A DNA stretch of 64,000 bases, taken from assembly GCA_029224185.1 (NCBI GenBank), contig CM055196.1, forward strand, positions 14,200,009-14,264,008. The letters run 5' to 3'. The notes beneath the pieces were generated by a model. The model had not been told where the DNA came from and searched no databases. It worked only from the letters and a program-made list of their open reading frames with translations. Source of the DNA: Karalla daura. Taxonomy: Eukaryota; Chordata; Actinopteri; Chaetodontiformes; Leiognathidae. Shown here in pieces: positions 48,977 to 58,645 of this stretch (within the stretch, counting starts at the first letter, position 1; each line of letters opens with the position of its first letter). The position numbers and the translations under genes were made by a program.

Positions 48977-50730
48977 GTACTGGCAGCGCACACCCTTGCG
49001 CCAAAGGTACTGAAACCTGCATTTGTCTCCCAGTTTGTGTGTTTAAGATGAGCCAAAGAAGGCCTAGTGTATGCAAAAAAACATAATGCCACTAAATCTT
49101 GATTTAAAACAGACAAATGTGGCATTCGGGGAGGAAGACAAGTTACTCAGCTTGTCTAAAAGTCCTCTGTATGAAAGTATATTGCACTCTCCCAACAGAG
49201 CCTTTTCTCCAAAACCAGTTGCTTTGTAAACAGTCTTCAAAGGCCTTGAGTTTTTTTTTGTGTGGCTCAACCCCCCACTTGCATGTGTTTTGTGTTGTGT
49301 GTCGTTTGTTGAGCTACTTCCCTTTGTGTCTGATGAATCACTCTGGTCTTTCTCTCATTTCATTATATGGTCTGTTTAACTCTATGAGGGAAACATTGCT
49401 TTTCATGATGAATATTAAAGTAAAGGCGAAAAAAAAAGCATTGAAGTCCAAGAAAAACTTGCTGGACTTTTTCCCCACTCATAGTGTCTTTCAACACTCA
49501 CGTAATCGATACAAGTTGGATGAAAAGCCAGGGTGAAAATGTTCAAACGTTCCCTCCCTGTGACTCATTATTTATTTTCATCCAAACCATACATTCAGCC
49601 AAATTAACCAAAACGCCCAAACGCTGTTTGTTCCACGCCCAGGGCATGAAAGAGTTCAAGTGCGACGTTTGCGCCAGAGAGTTCACCCTGTCCGCCAACC
49701 TGAAGAGACACATGTTGATCCACGCCAGCGTGCGCCCCTTCCAGTGCCACGTCTGCTTCAAGACCTTCGTCCAGAAGCAGACGCTCAAGACGCACATGAT
49801 CGTCCACCTGCCGGTCAAGCCTTTCAAGTGCAAGGTGAGTGTCGCTGCACCTCCGTACCAAAACGGAGGATATGCGAGGGCGGGGACCGACCGGACTGAC
49901 CGTCTGCCTTCTCTTCTGTCTCAGGTGTGCGGAAAGTCTTTCAACAGAATGTACAACCTCCTCGGACACATGCACCTCCACGCCGGGAGCAAGCCCTTCA
50001 AGTGCCCGTACTGCACCAGCAAGTTCAACCTGAAGGGCAACCTCAGCCGACACATGAAGGTCAAGCACGGCATCATGGACACTTCGATAGACGGACAAGG
50101 TGAGGAGCTCCACTCGCTCCCCTTCCCCTACGCCGTCGGCTCCGAAATAGACCAAACCCCTCGACGACATTTGAATGTTCCGATGAGTTGATGTGTAGCA
50201 AATTTTCCCACTGGGGGCTGCTCGGCGGACTTGCGTGTCACATTATTGTCACTCAGTTTGCCCCTAATGCACTTTGACTCAGCATGTACTGTAATCTAGT
50301 GGCCAAGTGTTTTGATGTCTCTCCGTCACTCCCTCTCCGTGTGTTTAGTAAATATAGCAGTGCCTGGATTAGACATGCCTGTCTCTATCAGTAGAGACTG
50401 ATACTGAGGCGGGGGTGGGGGGGTGGGAGTCGAGTAGGGTGTGGGGGGGGGGGTTGGGAGGGGTGGGCCTTCAATGAGGCCAAGTGTTGTTTGGGAAGAG
50501 CTCGATGTGTTATTGAGGACGGAGTGGGATCATTTCTGTGTCTTTGCTCCTTTCCTTCAGAGCCCCCCCAGGACACAGAAGGCCACGAGGACTACGAGGA
50601 GGAGAGCTTTGAATTCAGCGAGCGAGAAAACCGCGCCAACAACAACAACACGCCAGACATTGCTAAACTATCTCAAATGGAGTATTATAGCACCTATGGG
50701 AAGGGCGCAGGACGCTTCAGCACCGCGTGA
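47522..50730 (+). CDS. znf710: Zinc finger protein 710 (four coding exons)
   Basis: Nuclear C2H2 zinc-finger protein, presumed DNA-binding transcription regulator; paralogue of ZNF366 (DC-SCRIPT). Coding exons are 47522-48976, 49643-49834, 49925-50099 and 50561-50730, all with GT/AG boundaries and matching phases (0, 0, 1), giving 663 residues; the mammalian protein is about the same length. The start at 47522 opens MTEGPVDVGTQTE, matching the conserved N-terminal block (GTQT, then VVVLSLAQAAVLGL). Residues about 195-212 are a glutamate-rich acidic stretch. Residues 270-287 carry the family signature LDINVQIDESYCVDVG just before finger 1. Eleven fingers follow at 28-residue spacing: C296-H316, C324-H344, C352-H372, C380-H400, C408-H428, C436-H456, C464-H484, C492-H512, C520-H540, C548-H568 and C576-H597 (the last has four residues between its histidines). 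The protein ends GRFSTA. It is convergent with idh2, as in mammals. Identification is firm; target genes are not inferable from sequence. Confidence 0.97.
49643..49834 (+). CDS. znf710: znf710 exon 3: fingers 8-9 and the first cysteine of finger 10
   Basis: Acceptor AG is at 49641-49642 and donor GTGAGT at 49835. The exon is 192 nt (64 codons, phase 0 at both ends), from GMKEFKC to KPFKCK. It supplies fingers C492-H512 and C520-H540 and the first cysteine (C548) of finger 10. Confidence 0.96.
49925..50099 (+). CDS. znf710: znf710 exon 4: rest of finger 10 and finger 11
   Basis: Acceptor is TCTCAG, ending at 49924; donor GTGAGG at 50100. Length is 175 nt, ending in phase 1. The translation runs from VCGKSFNRMYNLLGH through finger 11 to MKVKHGIMDTSIDGQ. 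Finger 10 is split between exons 3 and 4 across a 90-bp intron. Confidence 0.95.
50407..50468 (+). other. G-rich cluster in znf710 intron 4
   Basis: The plus strand has six or more runs of three or more G within about 60 bp, including a G11 run, so several G-quadruplex registers are possible in DNA and pre-mRNA, about 95 bp upstream of exon 5. Confidence 0.7.
50561..50730 (+). CDS. znf710: znf710 exon 5: C-terminal tail and stop
   Basis: The acceptor is tttccttcag, ending at 50560. The split codon G|AG gives Glu, then PPQDTEGHEDYEEESFEF and a tail ending MEYYSTYGKGAGRFSTA, with TGA at 50728-50730. The acidic, aromatic-rich tail parallels the mammalian C-terminus (acidic DFEENAYSY and a final AYYNVL-type end) but is more diverged than the fingers. 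Confidence 0.92.
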
Positions 50731-52470
50731 ATTCTTAAAAATGACCCCAAAATGAATAGAAGTGTGAACTAAAAACAGGATTGTTATATTATTTTGTGTG
50801 TTCTGTTTTATTATTATTATTATAATTATTATTAATATTATTGCTGTTAAAGGCATAGTGATTGGGTGAAAACACCCGACAAACTGCACATTCATATGCA
50901 CTGGAATATCACACGAAATGCTACAAAATTTGGAAATGTATAGTTTTTACCTTATCACATATTTTTCATCTCTAAAATGCAGCAAATCTACTGTAAAAAA
51001 GAAAAAAAATCTATATAGTATATTTGAGAAAAGAAAAGTGGACTGTCTAAACTGGGAGCATTTAGGTAAAACAAATAAAATCTATATGAATATGTATATG
51101 TCGTCAGCTGCTTGACTAAAGGAATATCATCTGAGCCTAATTTGAAAAGCACATTTTTTTAAAGCTGAAAGCATGAAAGCGTAAGGCGATGTTATACTGC
51201 ACTTACTACACTCAGACAATCCCGGCCTCCCTCTCCGTCTGTACTGGGGTTGACAAATGTGAAGGCTTAAAGACGGGAAAGAAGTGTCACTGTTTATTTC
51301 ACGTTGCCAAAGCTTCCCTTTTAAAAAATTTGAGGTCTGCAAACAAAAAATGGAGTTCGATTCCACTGGATTTGCAATCCGGGTTTTGTTGTATGATATT
51401 GTACAGAATGTATCGGTCCGTCCCAGGTGTCGGCCGGTACTGTAACCAGTGCGTGGCACTGAGCGCCACTGTGTCTACTTTTTACGTTTCTGCATTAACG
51501 AGCATCACTCTGTATCGATCTCTAGTCTATGAATGTAATTGTTTCTGTGGAATGTTTTAAAGACGCTAATGAAAAGAAAATCAAAACACTCTTTTGTTCA
51601 TGATAAGGACCCCTCTGCCACCCACCCACCCACCCTTGTTTCTTGTTTTTTTTTAACCAAAGAACTGGATCAAACCTTGCAGCTGTAGGCGCCCCGAGTC
51701 TCTTTTCCTTCGCTGCCGCGTCAGGCTGGGACATTGGATTTCTCGGGGTCCAATCGCAGACCTCATGAAATTACATTCAGGTTTCCTTCCCACCCATCTC
51801 TAGATCTCTCCAAAAGATTACCACAGAGAACAGACTGTGGTACAGCTTCTCTTTCAACAAACCCAACAATGCCTCCTCCCCGCCTCCCCCATCCCCGGGC
51901 CTTCATGAGACAACACTGCAGCATTTCTCAAAAGCCACGCAAACCCCGCATTTGTTTTGCAGTTCTGAAAAAAAATAAAAAGGAGAATAAAAAAAAAGGA
52001 TGAATCTCAACAAGAATTGTCCCAAAAAACTCAGACAGAAATATTAAGTGCCCCGGTGTGTCTGCGAGAGCGTGCCATCCATCATGCTGTACACTGGTCT
52101 CCAGTGATGAACGACAACCTCCCAACATGTGACAGGGCCACGGACCTTGTGGAAAATGATTTGGGAAATGCTCAATATATTCAGTTTCCCCAGTGCTTAG
52201 CTTTTCAAACTTGTAACCTGCAAACAAGGTATCCATTTGCGATGTTGATGTAGCGCATTGAAAACAAATAAATAAAAAGAAAAACGCTCAATTCTTTTGA
52301 GTTGTACGAGCTTGTGTGTCCACGCCATCACGGTGTCAGCGAGGAAACGACAAAGGGCGCAGACGTTTCAGCTTACACGGCTTTCTGTAGTAGACTTTTA
52401 GTGTGGAGATGACGTGCATAGAGATGTATGTACAATGTCGTGTAGCAGACAGTACTGTAAAATAATAAAT
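50731..52470 (+). other. znf710: znf710 3' UTR territory
   Basis: Non-coding DNA after the znf710 stop. It contains a TTA-rich repeat (50807-50842), possible AATAAA signals at 51074, 52267 and 52271, a (CCCA)4 run at 51618-51636 and a palindromic AATAAATTTATT at 52464-52475. A 3' UTR of up to 1.7 kb would be plausible; the actual cleavage site cannot be read from sequence. Confidence 0.55.
51618..51636 (-). other. (GGGT)4 G-quadruplex motif, minus strand, in the znf710 3' UTR
   Basis: The plus strand reads ccacccacccacccaccctt, so the minus strand has four GGG runs separated by single T, the tightest quadruplex arrangement. Confidence 0.6.
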
Positions 52471-52475
52471 TTATT
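52464..52475. terminator. Palindromic AATAAA/TTTATT polyadenylation signal between convergent genes
   Basis: AATAAATTTATT reads as a canonical poly(A) hexamer on both strands. It lies between the convergent znf710 (+) and idh2 (-) stops, so it could serve the end of znf710 and act as a backup for idh2. Confidence 0.5.
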
Positions 52476-52543
52476 TACCTTTAACGTGGTCGCGCCTTGC
52501 TTTCAATAAACAGGAAGACACAGATACTGGGCCAAACAAGTGA

Positions 52544-52851
52544 TTTATTGGCAAATATGTCCGACATAGGCTTCAGTCCTGCCCAAGGCATTATTACACA
52601 GTATTGAGTACAGTACTTCACATTACAAAAATAAAACCTTGCGAATAATGGGACAGATAGTTAGGGAAGCATCGGGTGGAGCTGTCGACCATTTATTGAC
52701 CTTATAGGGCACTAGTTACTCCTACAGACAGTACACGGTTTTACTTCAGGTGAAACGCGAGTGGATTTATTGACCTTTTTTAAGTTAAAAATGAGGTACA
52801 AAAAAGAGGTACACTGCCATCTCCAGGCTAACTGTATTTTCGTGGAGTCCT
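52544..52851 (-). other. idh2: idh2 3' UTR with three minus-strand AATAAA signals
   Basis: Reading the minus strand after the stop, AATAAA occurs at 52773-52768, 52697-52692 and 52549-52544, about 79, 155 and 303 nt downstream. The first two sit in the same plus-strand motif (TTTATTGACCTT), suggesting a small local duplication. Alternative polyadenylation is possible. Confidence 0.5.
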
Positions 52852-52936
52852 TCACTTGCCGAGGGCCTTGTCCAGATTTGTCTTGATGGCGTCCAGGAAG
52901 TCTGTGGTGTTGACGTAGTGCTCGTTCAGCTTGACA
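52852..52936 (-). CDS. idh2: idh2 exon 11: C-terminus and stop
   Basis: After the split Asn it encodes VKLNEHYVNTTDFLDAIKTN then LDKALGK and TGA (52854-52852). It is one residue shorter than human IDH2, which ends with an extra Gln. Confidence 0.95.
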
Positions 52937-55900
52937 CTGAGGGGGCAAAAGCAGACGGCAAAGATCAGATCATTTACTCATTTGCTCTCGGAAGCTATGA
53001 TTGTTATTAATGCTAAGACACTTAGCAATTCCACATCCAATGAACATCTTTGAGAGCGGGGAAGCTTGCTACATCATGACAGTGTTTTTCCATGGCCGTC
53101 CTTGTGTTTTACCACATGTCACAGGAGTGAAAAACGACCTCTTGTACTGTAGCTACTGGCCAGTATGGAAACCAGTCCCGTGCAGAAACGAGGTGAACAC
53201 AATTGGCCCATTTTTTTAATCCATCAAAAAGATGCGTTTGTCAGAATTTGGGTGTGAGCCTATCTTTCCTCAAACTTTGGCATTTATCAGTTTGGACAGC
53301 CGCATACAGCACAACCAAACCAAACCTGGTTGCGGTTTGATTTCCATCCCTGAACTTAAACCAATTGCTACGCTCGTCTGATAGATGAGGGCCTCCACAT
53401 ACACCTTGAGAAGGGATTTATTCAGAGGTAAATGTTTCAGCTGCACTTCTACATTCATGCAGGGGTTTTTGTTGTTTGTTGACATTAATCGAAACTACTT
53501 CAATCGATATCTCATGATGTTTAGCATCTTTTAGAATCTATATGGATTTTTTTTTCCTTCCTACCAAATGTCATTGAGATTTTCTCCTCAAGGTTTTTAA
53601 ACGAGAACAAAAACAAATAGTGGAGGCAAATAACACCCTGTCTATCGTCGGCGTTTCAGACCAGCGATGGTGCTGGTTTAATCAAAGAACAGATTTTCAC
53701 CTCCAGGTAAAATAAAGACACGGCCGTTCCTATAGGCTCAAGGTCCCAAAACACAAAGATGCAACACACCCAGAACAAGCCTGTGCTATATGTGCTTGAG
53801 GGATAGAACAGTCATTAGCCATTAGACTCTCTCAAAGCTCATTTACATTTACAGCTGTATGATTTGTATAACCTATTACATACCATGGTTTAGAATGCGT
53901 TTAATGCTGGTGACAAACATGCTCAATAGCCATCAGAGGGCTAAATCAAAGCTGCAGATTCATTAATTATTGCATTATGGCATGTTCAGCTCCTGGCCTT
54001 CAGCCTACACAGAGCTACAGTAGCTACGGCACCATCTTCTCAGAGGTGCACTCACTTGGACAGGCCGTGGATGCAGCCGGCGAGGTCCTTGGTCATGGTG
54101 CCGCTCTCGACAGTCTCCACGCACACCCTCTCCAGGATCTGGGAGAATCTGTCCATGGACGCAAAAGTTTGTATCACTGAGGACAAGTATCATCCGGGGG
54201 TGGGGGAGGTTTCGTATGAAGAGTAAATCGTGTCTCACTTGATAAGGTCATTGTTGCCGTCCAGTTTGCCGCGGTGCTCCAGGCCTCTGGTCCAGGCGAA
54301 GATGCTGGCGATGGGGTTGGTGCTGGTCGGCCGGCCCTGAGAGCAGAGGTCAGGACAGAGTCAGCCGGTGGACGCTTCACTAGCACAGATGTGCAGCATC
54401 ACTGTTCACTAGCTCTGAGTGCCGCTCCTGCTTCTCTGCTTTCACCACACGGTGGCACTAGAGCTGCACACATCACGCTGCGTCTCTCAGCAAGGCCAGG
54501 ATTAAGATGAGACGTTTTCCGTTCCATTGCCGTCTGGAGGTTTTCCACTCCAGAGCTGGGAGGTGGAGGAATATGGTGGACCAACCTTCTGGTGCTCGCG
54601 GTAGTGCCTGGTCACGGTGCCGTGGGCGGCCTCGGCCTCGATGGTCTTTCCATCAGGACACACGAGCACTGATGTCATCAGTCCCAGAGAGCCGAAGCCT
54701 GAGGAGCAGGGACACACAGGACGAGTTCATCATAACAGAAATACTCACTGGATGTCCACGCAGGCTTGTTCCAGAACCAGAGGTGACAATTTTAGAAACT
54801 TATTTTCCTAATTAGATTCTTAAATCCTGATTTTAATTATGCTGCTTTTTTTCCTTACAACTGAGCACTACTTTGCTCTTTGCACTATGGTGCACGAATT
54901 TGCACCATATAAAGTCCATATATACAGTTTAAGATTCCTTGCAACTATTCTGGATATCAATTAAAAAGTTGTAGCATTCAGGATCGTCTAAGGATCTGCA
55001 GTCACCTTGAGCCTACATTTGCTGAAGCCCCAGCAGGTGTCTCTGGTGCCTATAGCTGACAGTGTTTCACAAGAACATTCCCATGGAGCCGAGCTCGTGC
55101 TGCTTTCCCAAACAGCTCACCCTGTGCCAGGATGTCGGACTGGACGTCTCCGTCGTAGTTCTTGCACGCCCACACGAAGGCTCCGGAGGACTTCAGCACC
55201 TGGGCCACCATGTCGTCGATGAGCCTGTGCTCATACCAGATCTTCAGCTTGTCAAACTCAGGCTTGTAGTTCCTGAAGGAAGCAAGAGTATAATAAGTTA
55301 AAGCAACTCTCCATTTTCTGACCTTGTGCTACCACTTAAAAAAAGTGTCTTTTCATCGATTTTGTGCATAATAGACTGCATTATTTGCCATGTTTATACT
55401 TAACAGGAAACGAAAACTCGATAAACTAATAACCACTCTTAAAACACAATGAACAGATACTCACTTCTCGAAGATGTCCTGGAAGATGTCTTTAAACCTG
55501 CCGTCGTAGGCCTTCAGAATGGTGTTCTTTGTGCTCATGTACAGCGGCCACTTCTTGTTGATGGCGTACTGGAAGCAGCTGTGTGCGAAGCCTGTGATGG
55601 ACTGTCGAGGGAGGAGGCGGGGAGGGGAACACAAACAGTTCAGGAGCGTTTTTATCAGCTGCACAGAGGTTAACAACCCTCTCCTTGGCAAGTTGAAAGT
55701 CACCTGCCGTGACCTCTGATGTTGTTAAATCAAACAGACCCGCTGTGATGAAAGTAAACAAAGCAGTAGCAGAACAGGTTGGAGAGAGGGTGGCCTACTA
55801 CTACTACTACTCTGTGTACTCCTATGAGCTTCTGTTAAATAGATAGTGTGAGAGCACACTCAGGCTTTTATAGAGCAGAATTGCTGAAAAATGTGTTGTG

Positions 55901-58099
55901 GTTGCTTTTACTCCAAGTAGGGAAAAGCATGTATCAGAAACGTCACACTAGCAGCGTTCACTTGACGTGATCTCACCTCATCTGTGTTGTACATGCCCAT
56001 TCCACAGCCTCCGGCGGGGAAGTCGTACACCTCCCACTCCTTTCCTGCGCTGCCGTCAGCAGGAGAGAAGATGATCTTGAATTTGCCGGGCTGGTCGATG
56101 ACAAAGTCTGTTGCTCTGTACTGTACGACAAACACACACAGGTTTGGTTAGAAAGTGGAGCCTTCTCCTCTGAAGCTGTAGAGCGCAGGTTTCATCAGAA
56201 ACGCCTCAGATGCTACTTTACAAGCCACTACTGTCAGGTACGGCACGGATCTGGTGCCGCTTCATGTTCGACACGTCAGCTTCACTCTGATTGGCTGTCT
56301 TACCTGCCACTCACGGGAATGACTTTACTTCCTCAGCTTAGCAACTTTTCCCCTTTAATGTTGCAATTCAACAAAGCTGAACAGCTGAGATCAAAATGCA
56401 AAGGACGGCACCTGGTCGCCGAAGGCGTGTCTGCCAATGGTGATGGGCTGCGTCCAGCCTGGAACAAGCCTGGGAATGTTCTTGCAGATGATTGGCTCGC
56501 GGAAGACAGTGCCGCCCAGGATGTTCCTGATGGTTCCGTTGGGGCTCTTCCACATCTTCTTCAGGCCAAACTCTTAAAAAACACAAAAAACAAGCAAGGT
56601 ATGTTCACTGCTGGTCAGCTTTAAAATACTGCACAACAGTCTGGAGACGAGGTCAAAACAGTTGGTTATAGCTGAACAGTCACCTGGGGACACATCTATG
56701 AATATACAGGGTTTGATACAGGGAGTTTAGGTGCTGCATACTGACACTGTGTTCTTTCTGTGTGTCCCAGAGCTATGTTATATCTCCACTCTCAATGTGA
56801 GCTGCTCTGGGACTAGTCTGTGTGGTTTGTACCTTCCACTCGAGCTTCGTCGGGTGTGATGGTGGCACACTTCACAGCCACGCTGTATTTCTTAGTGGCC
56901 AGGGCGGAGTCGATGGTGACCTGGTCGTCGGTCTGGTCACGGTACGGCAGACCCAGGTCGTAATACTTCAGCTCCACGTCGACATTGGACAGGATGAGCT
57001 GCCAGGATCACGTGAATAAACAAGAAAAAAAAGAGAGATCGTTAAAAAATGATTTCCAGTTTGACTAAACTAAAGGGCCTTTCTTTGTGTTCACATCTTC
57101 TCACTGTGTTTGCCTGGATTTTCTACCACAGTCTAAAACCATGATTGATTCTTAGGTGGAATTAAGGCTGAAGATGGGCCCAAGCAGACCCCCTGAATGC
57201 TATCAAGGTACAAAGTGGGTGAAATAATGAATCCATACCAAAACCTGGCTCAGATGTAAGTATTTTGCTGCTCTGCATCTCGAGGTTATTTTCATTGTTT
57301 CTAAATGTACCTCTGGTGGGAAAAAGGTCAAGACACTGCATGAAGTTCCTGTTTTGAATGACACAGGAAATGCACTGTACTTGTCGGGTCAACTTTACAC
57401 TAACTGATTCAGTTGAGAGATAATCGCCTTCCTTTCACTTTCTTTTGCAGGCAGCTGTGACTCGAGAGGAGGGGGACAGAGAGGAGAGGGCAAGCTGCAA
57501 CTCCCCAGCAAGGAGACCAACTCCTTCTAGATTTACTGTGCTCAGGCCGTCCCAGAAAAACGCTGCTTCAGCACTTCAGCAGATCACATTGCCCAACACT
57601 AGAACCGCTTGTTTTGCTGTACAGTGAAGTGACCTGCAGTATTTATCCAACTCCAGTAAGCACAAATCAAGCAGAAGCTGTATGAATGTCCCTTTAACAA
57701 ATCTATTGTAAGGTGGATTATTCATAGCATTACATGTTTCCCCCCAGAAACAAGAAGTCATCGCTGTGAGAAAACATTTATGGATTTTCTCTCCTTTTTT
57801 ATCCCATGTTTCTCTGTCTTCTTCCTCAGCCAAAGCACCATCTGCTCTCTCCACAGTGGGAATCATCCAGAGTCTGAATGACACGCTGCAGAGCTCCTCC
57901 CCTACATCATACACACATAATCTGACACATTACTCTGCCCTCCCCTCCACATGTCTTCCTGTGGCAGTCTGCTGCTCCTCCTCCTGCTCCTCCTCCTCCT
58001 CCCTCACCTTCTCCTTGATGAACTCCCAGATGATCCTGGTCATCTCATCTCCGTCCATCTCCACCACCGGCTGGGCCACCTTGATGCGTTTGTCGGCAT
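52852..58099 (-). CDS. idh2: Isocitrate dehydrogenase [NADP+], mitochondrial (exons 2-11; exon 1 not found)
   Basis: Homodimeric mitochondrial matrix enzyme that oxidatively decarboxylates isocitrate to 2-oxoglutarate, making NADPH. The ten exons on the minus strand are 58099-58008, 56998-56833, 56572-56412, 56120-55977, 55601-55465, 55272-55121, 54698-54586, 54336-54239, 54148-54056 and 52936-52852; all have GT/AG sites and consistent phases. The 412 residues start ADKRIKVAQP, the mature N-terminus of mammalian IDH2, and end KALGK. Active-site residues are intact: TIRN and VFRE (human Arg140, Arg149), TIGRHAFGDQ (Arg172), the Tyr beginning YRATDF, YMSTK (Lys), and the metal-binding LIDD and YDGD aspartates. 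IDH2 rather than IDH1 is indicated by GMGMYNTDE and mature-length colinearity. The start codon and targeting peptide are missing from the recognised exons; the first codon here is split and needs a preceding T (Tyr). Confidence 0.97.
54056..54148 (-). CDS. idh2: idh2 exon 10
   Basis: It encodes FSQILERVCVETVESGTMTK then DLAGCIHGLS and a split Asn (AA|T). This is the conserved C-terminal domain helix region. It is followed by a 1,119-bp intron (52937-54055) in which no other feature was recognised. Confidence 0.95.
54239..54336 (-). CDS. idh2: idh2 exon 9
   Basis: It encodes GRPTSTNPIASIFAWTRGLE then HRGKLDGNNDLI and a split Lys. STNPIASIFAW is the conserved helix lining the cofactor site. 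Intron 9 is only 90 bp (54149-54238). Confidence 0.96.
54586..54698 (-). CDS. idh2: idh2 exon 8: NADP-binding loop
   Basis: It encodes GFGSLGLMTSVLVCPDGKT, IEAEAAHGTVTRHYREHQK. The HGTVTRH segment is the NADP adenine/2'-phosphate-binding loop. Donor is GTTGGT. Confidence 0.96.
55121..55272 (-). CDS. idh2: idh2 exon 7: metal-binding aspartates
   Basis: It runs from NYKPEFDKLKIWYEHR through LIDDMVAQVLKSSGAFVWAC to NYDGDVQSDILAQ. The Asp residues of LIDD and YDGD coordinate Mg2+/Mn2+ with isocitrate. Donor is GTGAGC. Confidence 0.96.
55465..55601 (-). CDS. idh2: idh2 exon 6: catalytic lysine segment
   Basis: 45 codons plus two bases, from SITGFAHSCFQYAINKKWPL through YMSTKNTILKAYDGRF to IFQDIFE(K). 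It contains the catalytic Lys in STKNT. Confidence 0.96.
55977..56120 (-). CDS. idh2: idh2 exon 5: clasp region
   Basis: 48 codons in phase 0, from YRATDFVIDQPGKFK to GGCGMGMYNTDE. The initial Tyr corresponds to the catalytic tyrosine after the GRHAxGDQ loop. A cysteine replaces the valine of the mammalian GGVGMGMYN motif. Confidence 0.95.
56412..56572 (-). CDS. idh2: idh2 exon 4: isocitrate-binding arginines
   Basis: This exon encodes EFGLKKMWKSPNGTIRN through PITIGRHAFGDQ. The codon equivalent to human Arg140 is at 56528-56526 (AGG) and that for Arg172 at 56432-56430 (AGA); both are wild-type arginine. The acceptor tract is short (ttttttaag). Confidence 0.96.
56833..56998 (-). CDS. idh2: idh2 exon 3
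   Basis: This exon encodes 55 residues from LILSNVDVELKYYDLGLPYR to ATITPDEARVE, including the NADP- and isocitrate-contacting CATITPDE segment. The donor is GTACAA. Intron 2 (56999-58007) is 1,009 bp and carries a SINE-like fragment. Confidence 0.95.
57085..57230 (+). repeat. SINE-like fragment in idh2 intron 2
   Basis: gtgttcacatcttctcactg, ttctaccacagtctaaaacc, agcagaccccctgaatgc and tacaaagtgggtgaaataat parallel the 3' half of the element at 9605-9890. Confidence 0.5.
58008..58099 (-). CDS. idh2: idh2 exon 2: start of the mature enzyme
   Basis: Acceptor is TGGCAG, donor GTGAGG. The exon begins with AT completing a split codon, then encodes ADKRIKVAQPVVEMDGDEMT and RIIWEFIKEK (30 residues), the first beta strand and helix of the Rossmann-like isopropylmalate-dehydrogenase fold. 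Confidence 0.95.
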
Positions 58100-58621
58100 C
58101 TGCCAGTCACAACAAAACAGAAAGGTTTAGGTTAAAAGCGATAGAAAGTGAAATCAGTGCTGAGAGACAATCATGAATGCAGGAAACTACGTTGATCGAG
58201 GCAGAGGTTTAAAAAAAGCAGGAGGCAGGATCCTGTTTAGAGCCAGAGGGCAGGCAGCAGTGTTTCCTGTTTCCCTACAAGATATCCACGCCTCAGGCTG
58301 CAACTAGAAATCCATTACATTATCTATTATGTCATCATGGATATTGATTTTTGTTCACAGTGTAAGATTTTAAAATGGGATTTCCAGACAAGCTGACACA
58401 AAAATGTCAAGTCAACTGCACGTAAATTATCTTGTGTGTTTTCTGAAAGTTGCTCAGAGCAAACACCAGAACAATCACCCACAGTGGCAGATAAAGGACA
58501 AGAGGAGGACAATTAGCGAGCGGAAACAGATTTCGACACTGAAAAGTATATAATCACTTTTTATGGCGATATAAACATGCCATAAAACGTGATCAGTCAC
58601 AGACTGAGCTCCAAAGAGAAA

Positions 58622-58645
58622 TACAACCGTAGAAATACGGTTGTA
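58622..58645. repeat. Perfect 10-bp hairpin with GAAA loop
   Basis: TACAACCGTA, loop GAAA, TACGGTTGTA. The stem is perfect, with no mismatch. Confidence 0.85.

Noticed and set aside
48434..48991. 185-codon minus-strand open frame opposite znf710 fingers 1-7
   Set aside because: It arises from the strong third-position GC bias of the zinc-finger exon; it has no independent splice sites or homology.
48292..49086. 264-codon plus-strand frame overlapping znf710 exon 2 in another frame
   Set aside because: It is the shifted translation of the zinc-finger repeats, with low-complexity Arg/Pro content and no homology.
49604..50170. 188-codon minus-strand frame opposite znf710 exons 3-4
   Set aside because: Antisense shadow of the finger exons; it runs across the intron without any splice logic of its own.
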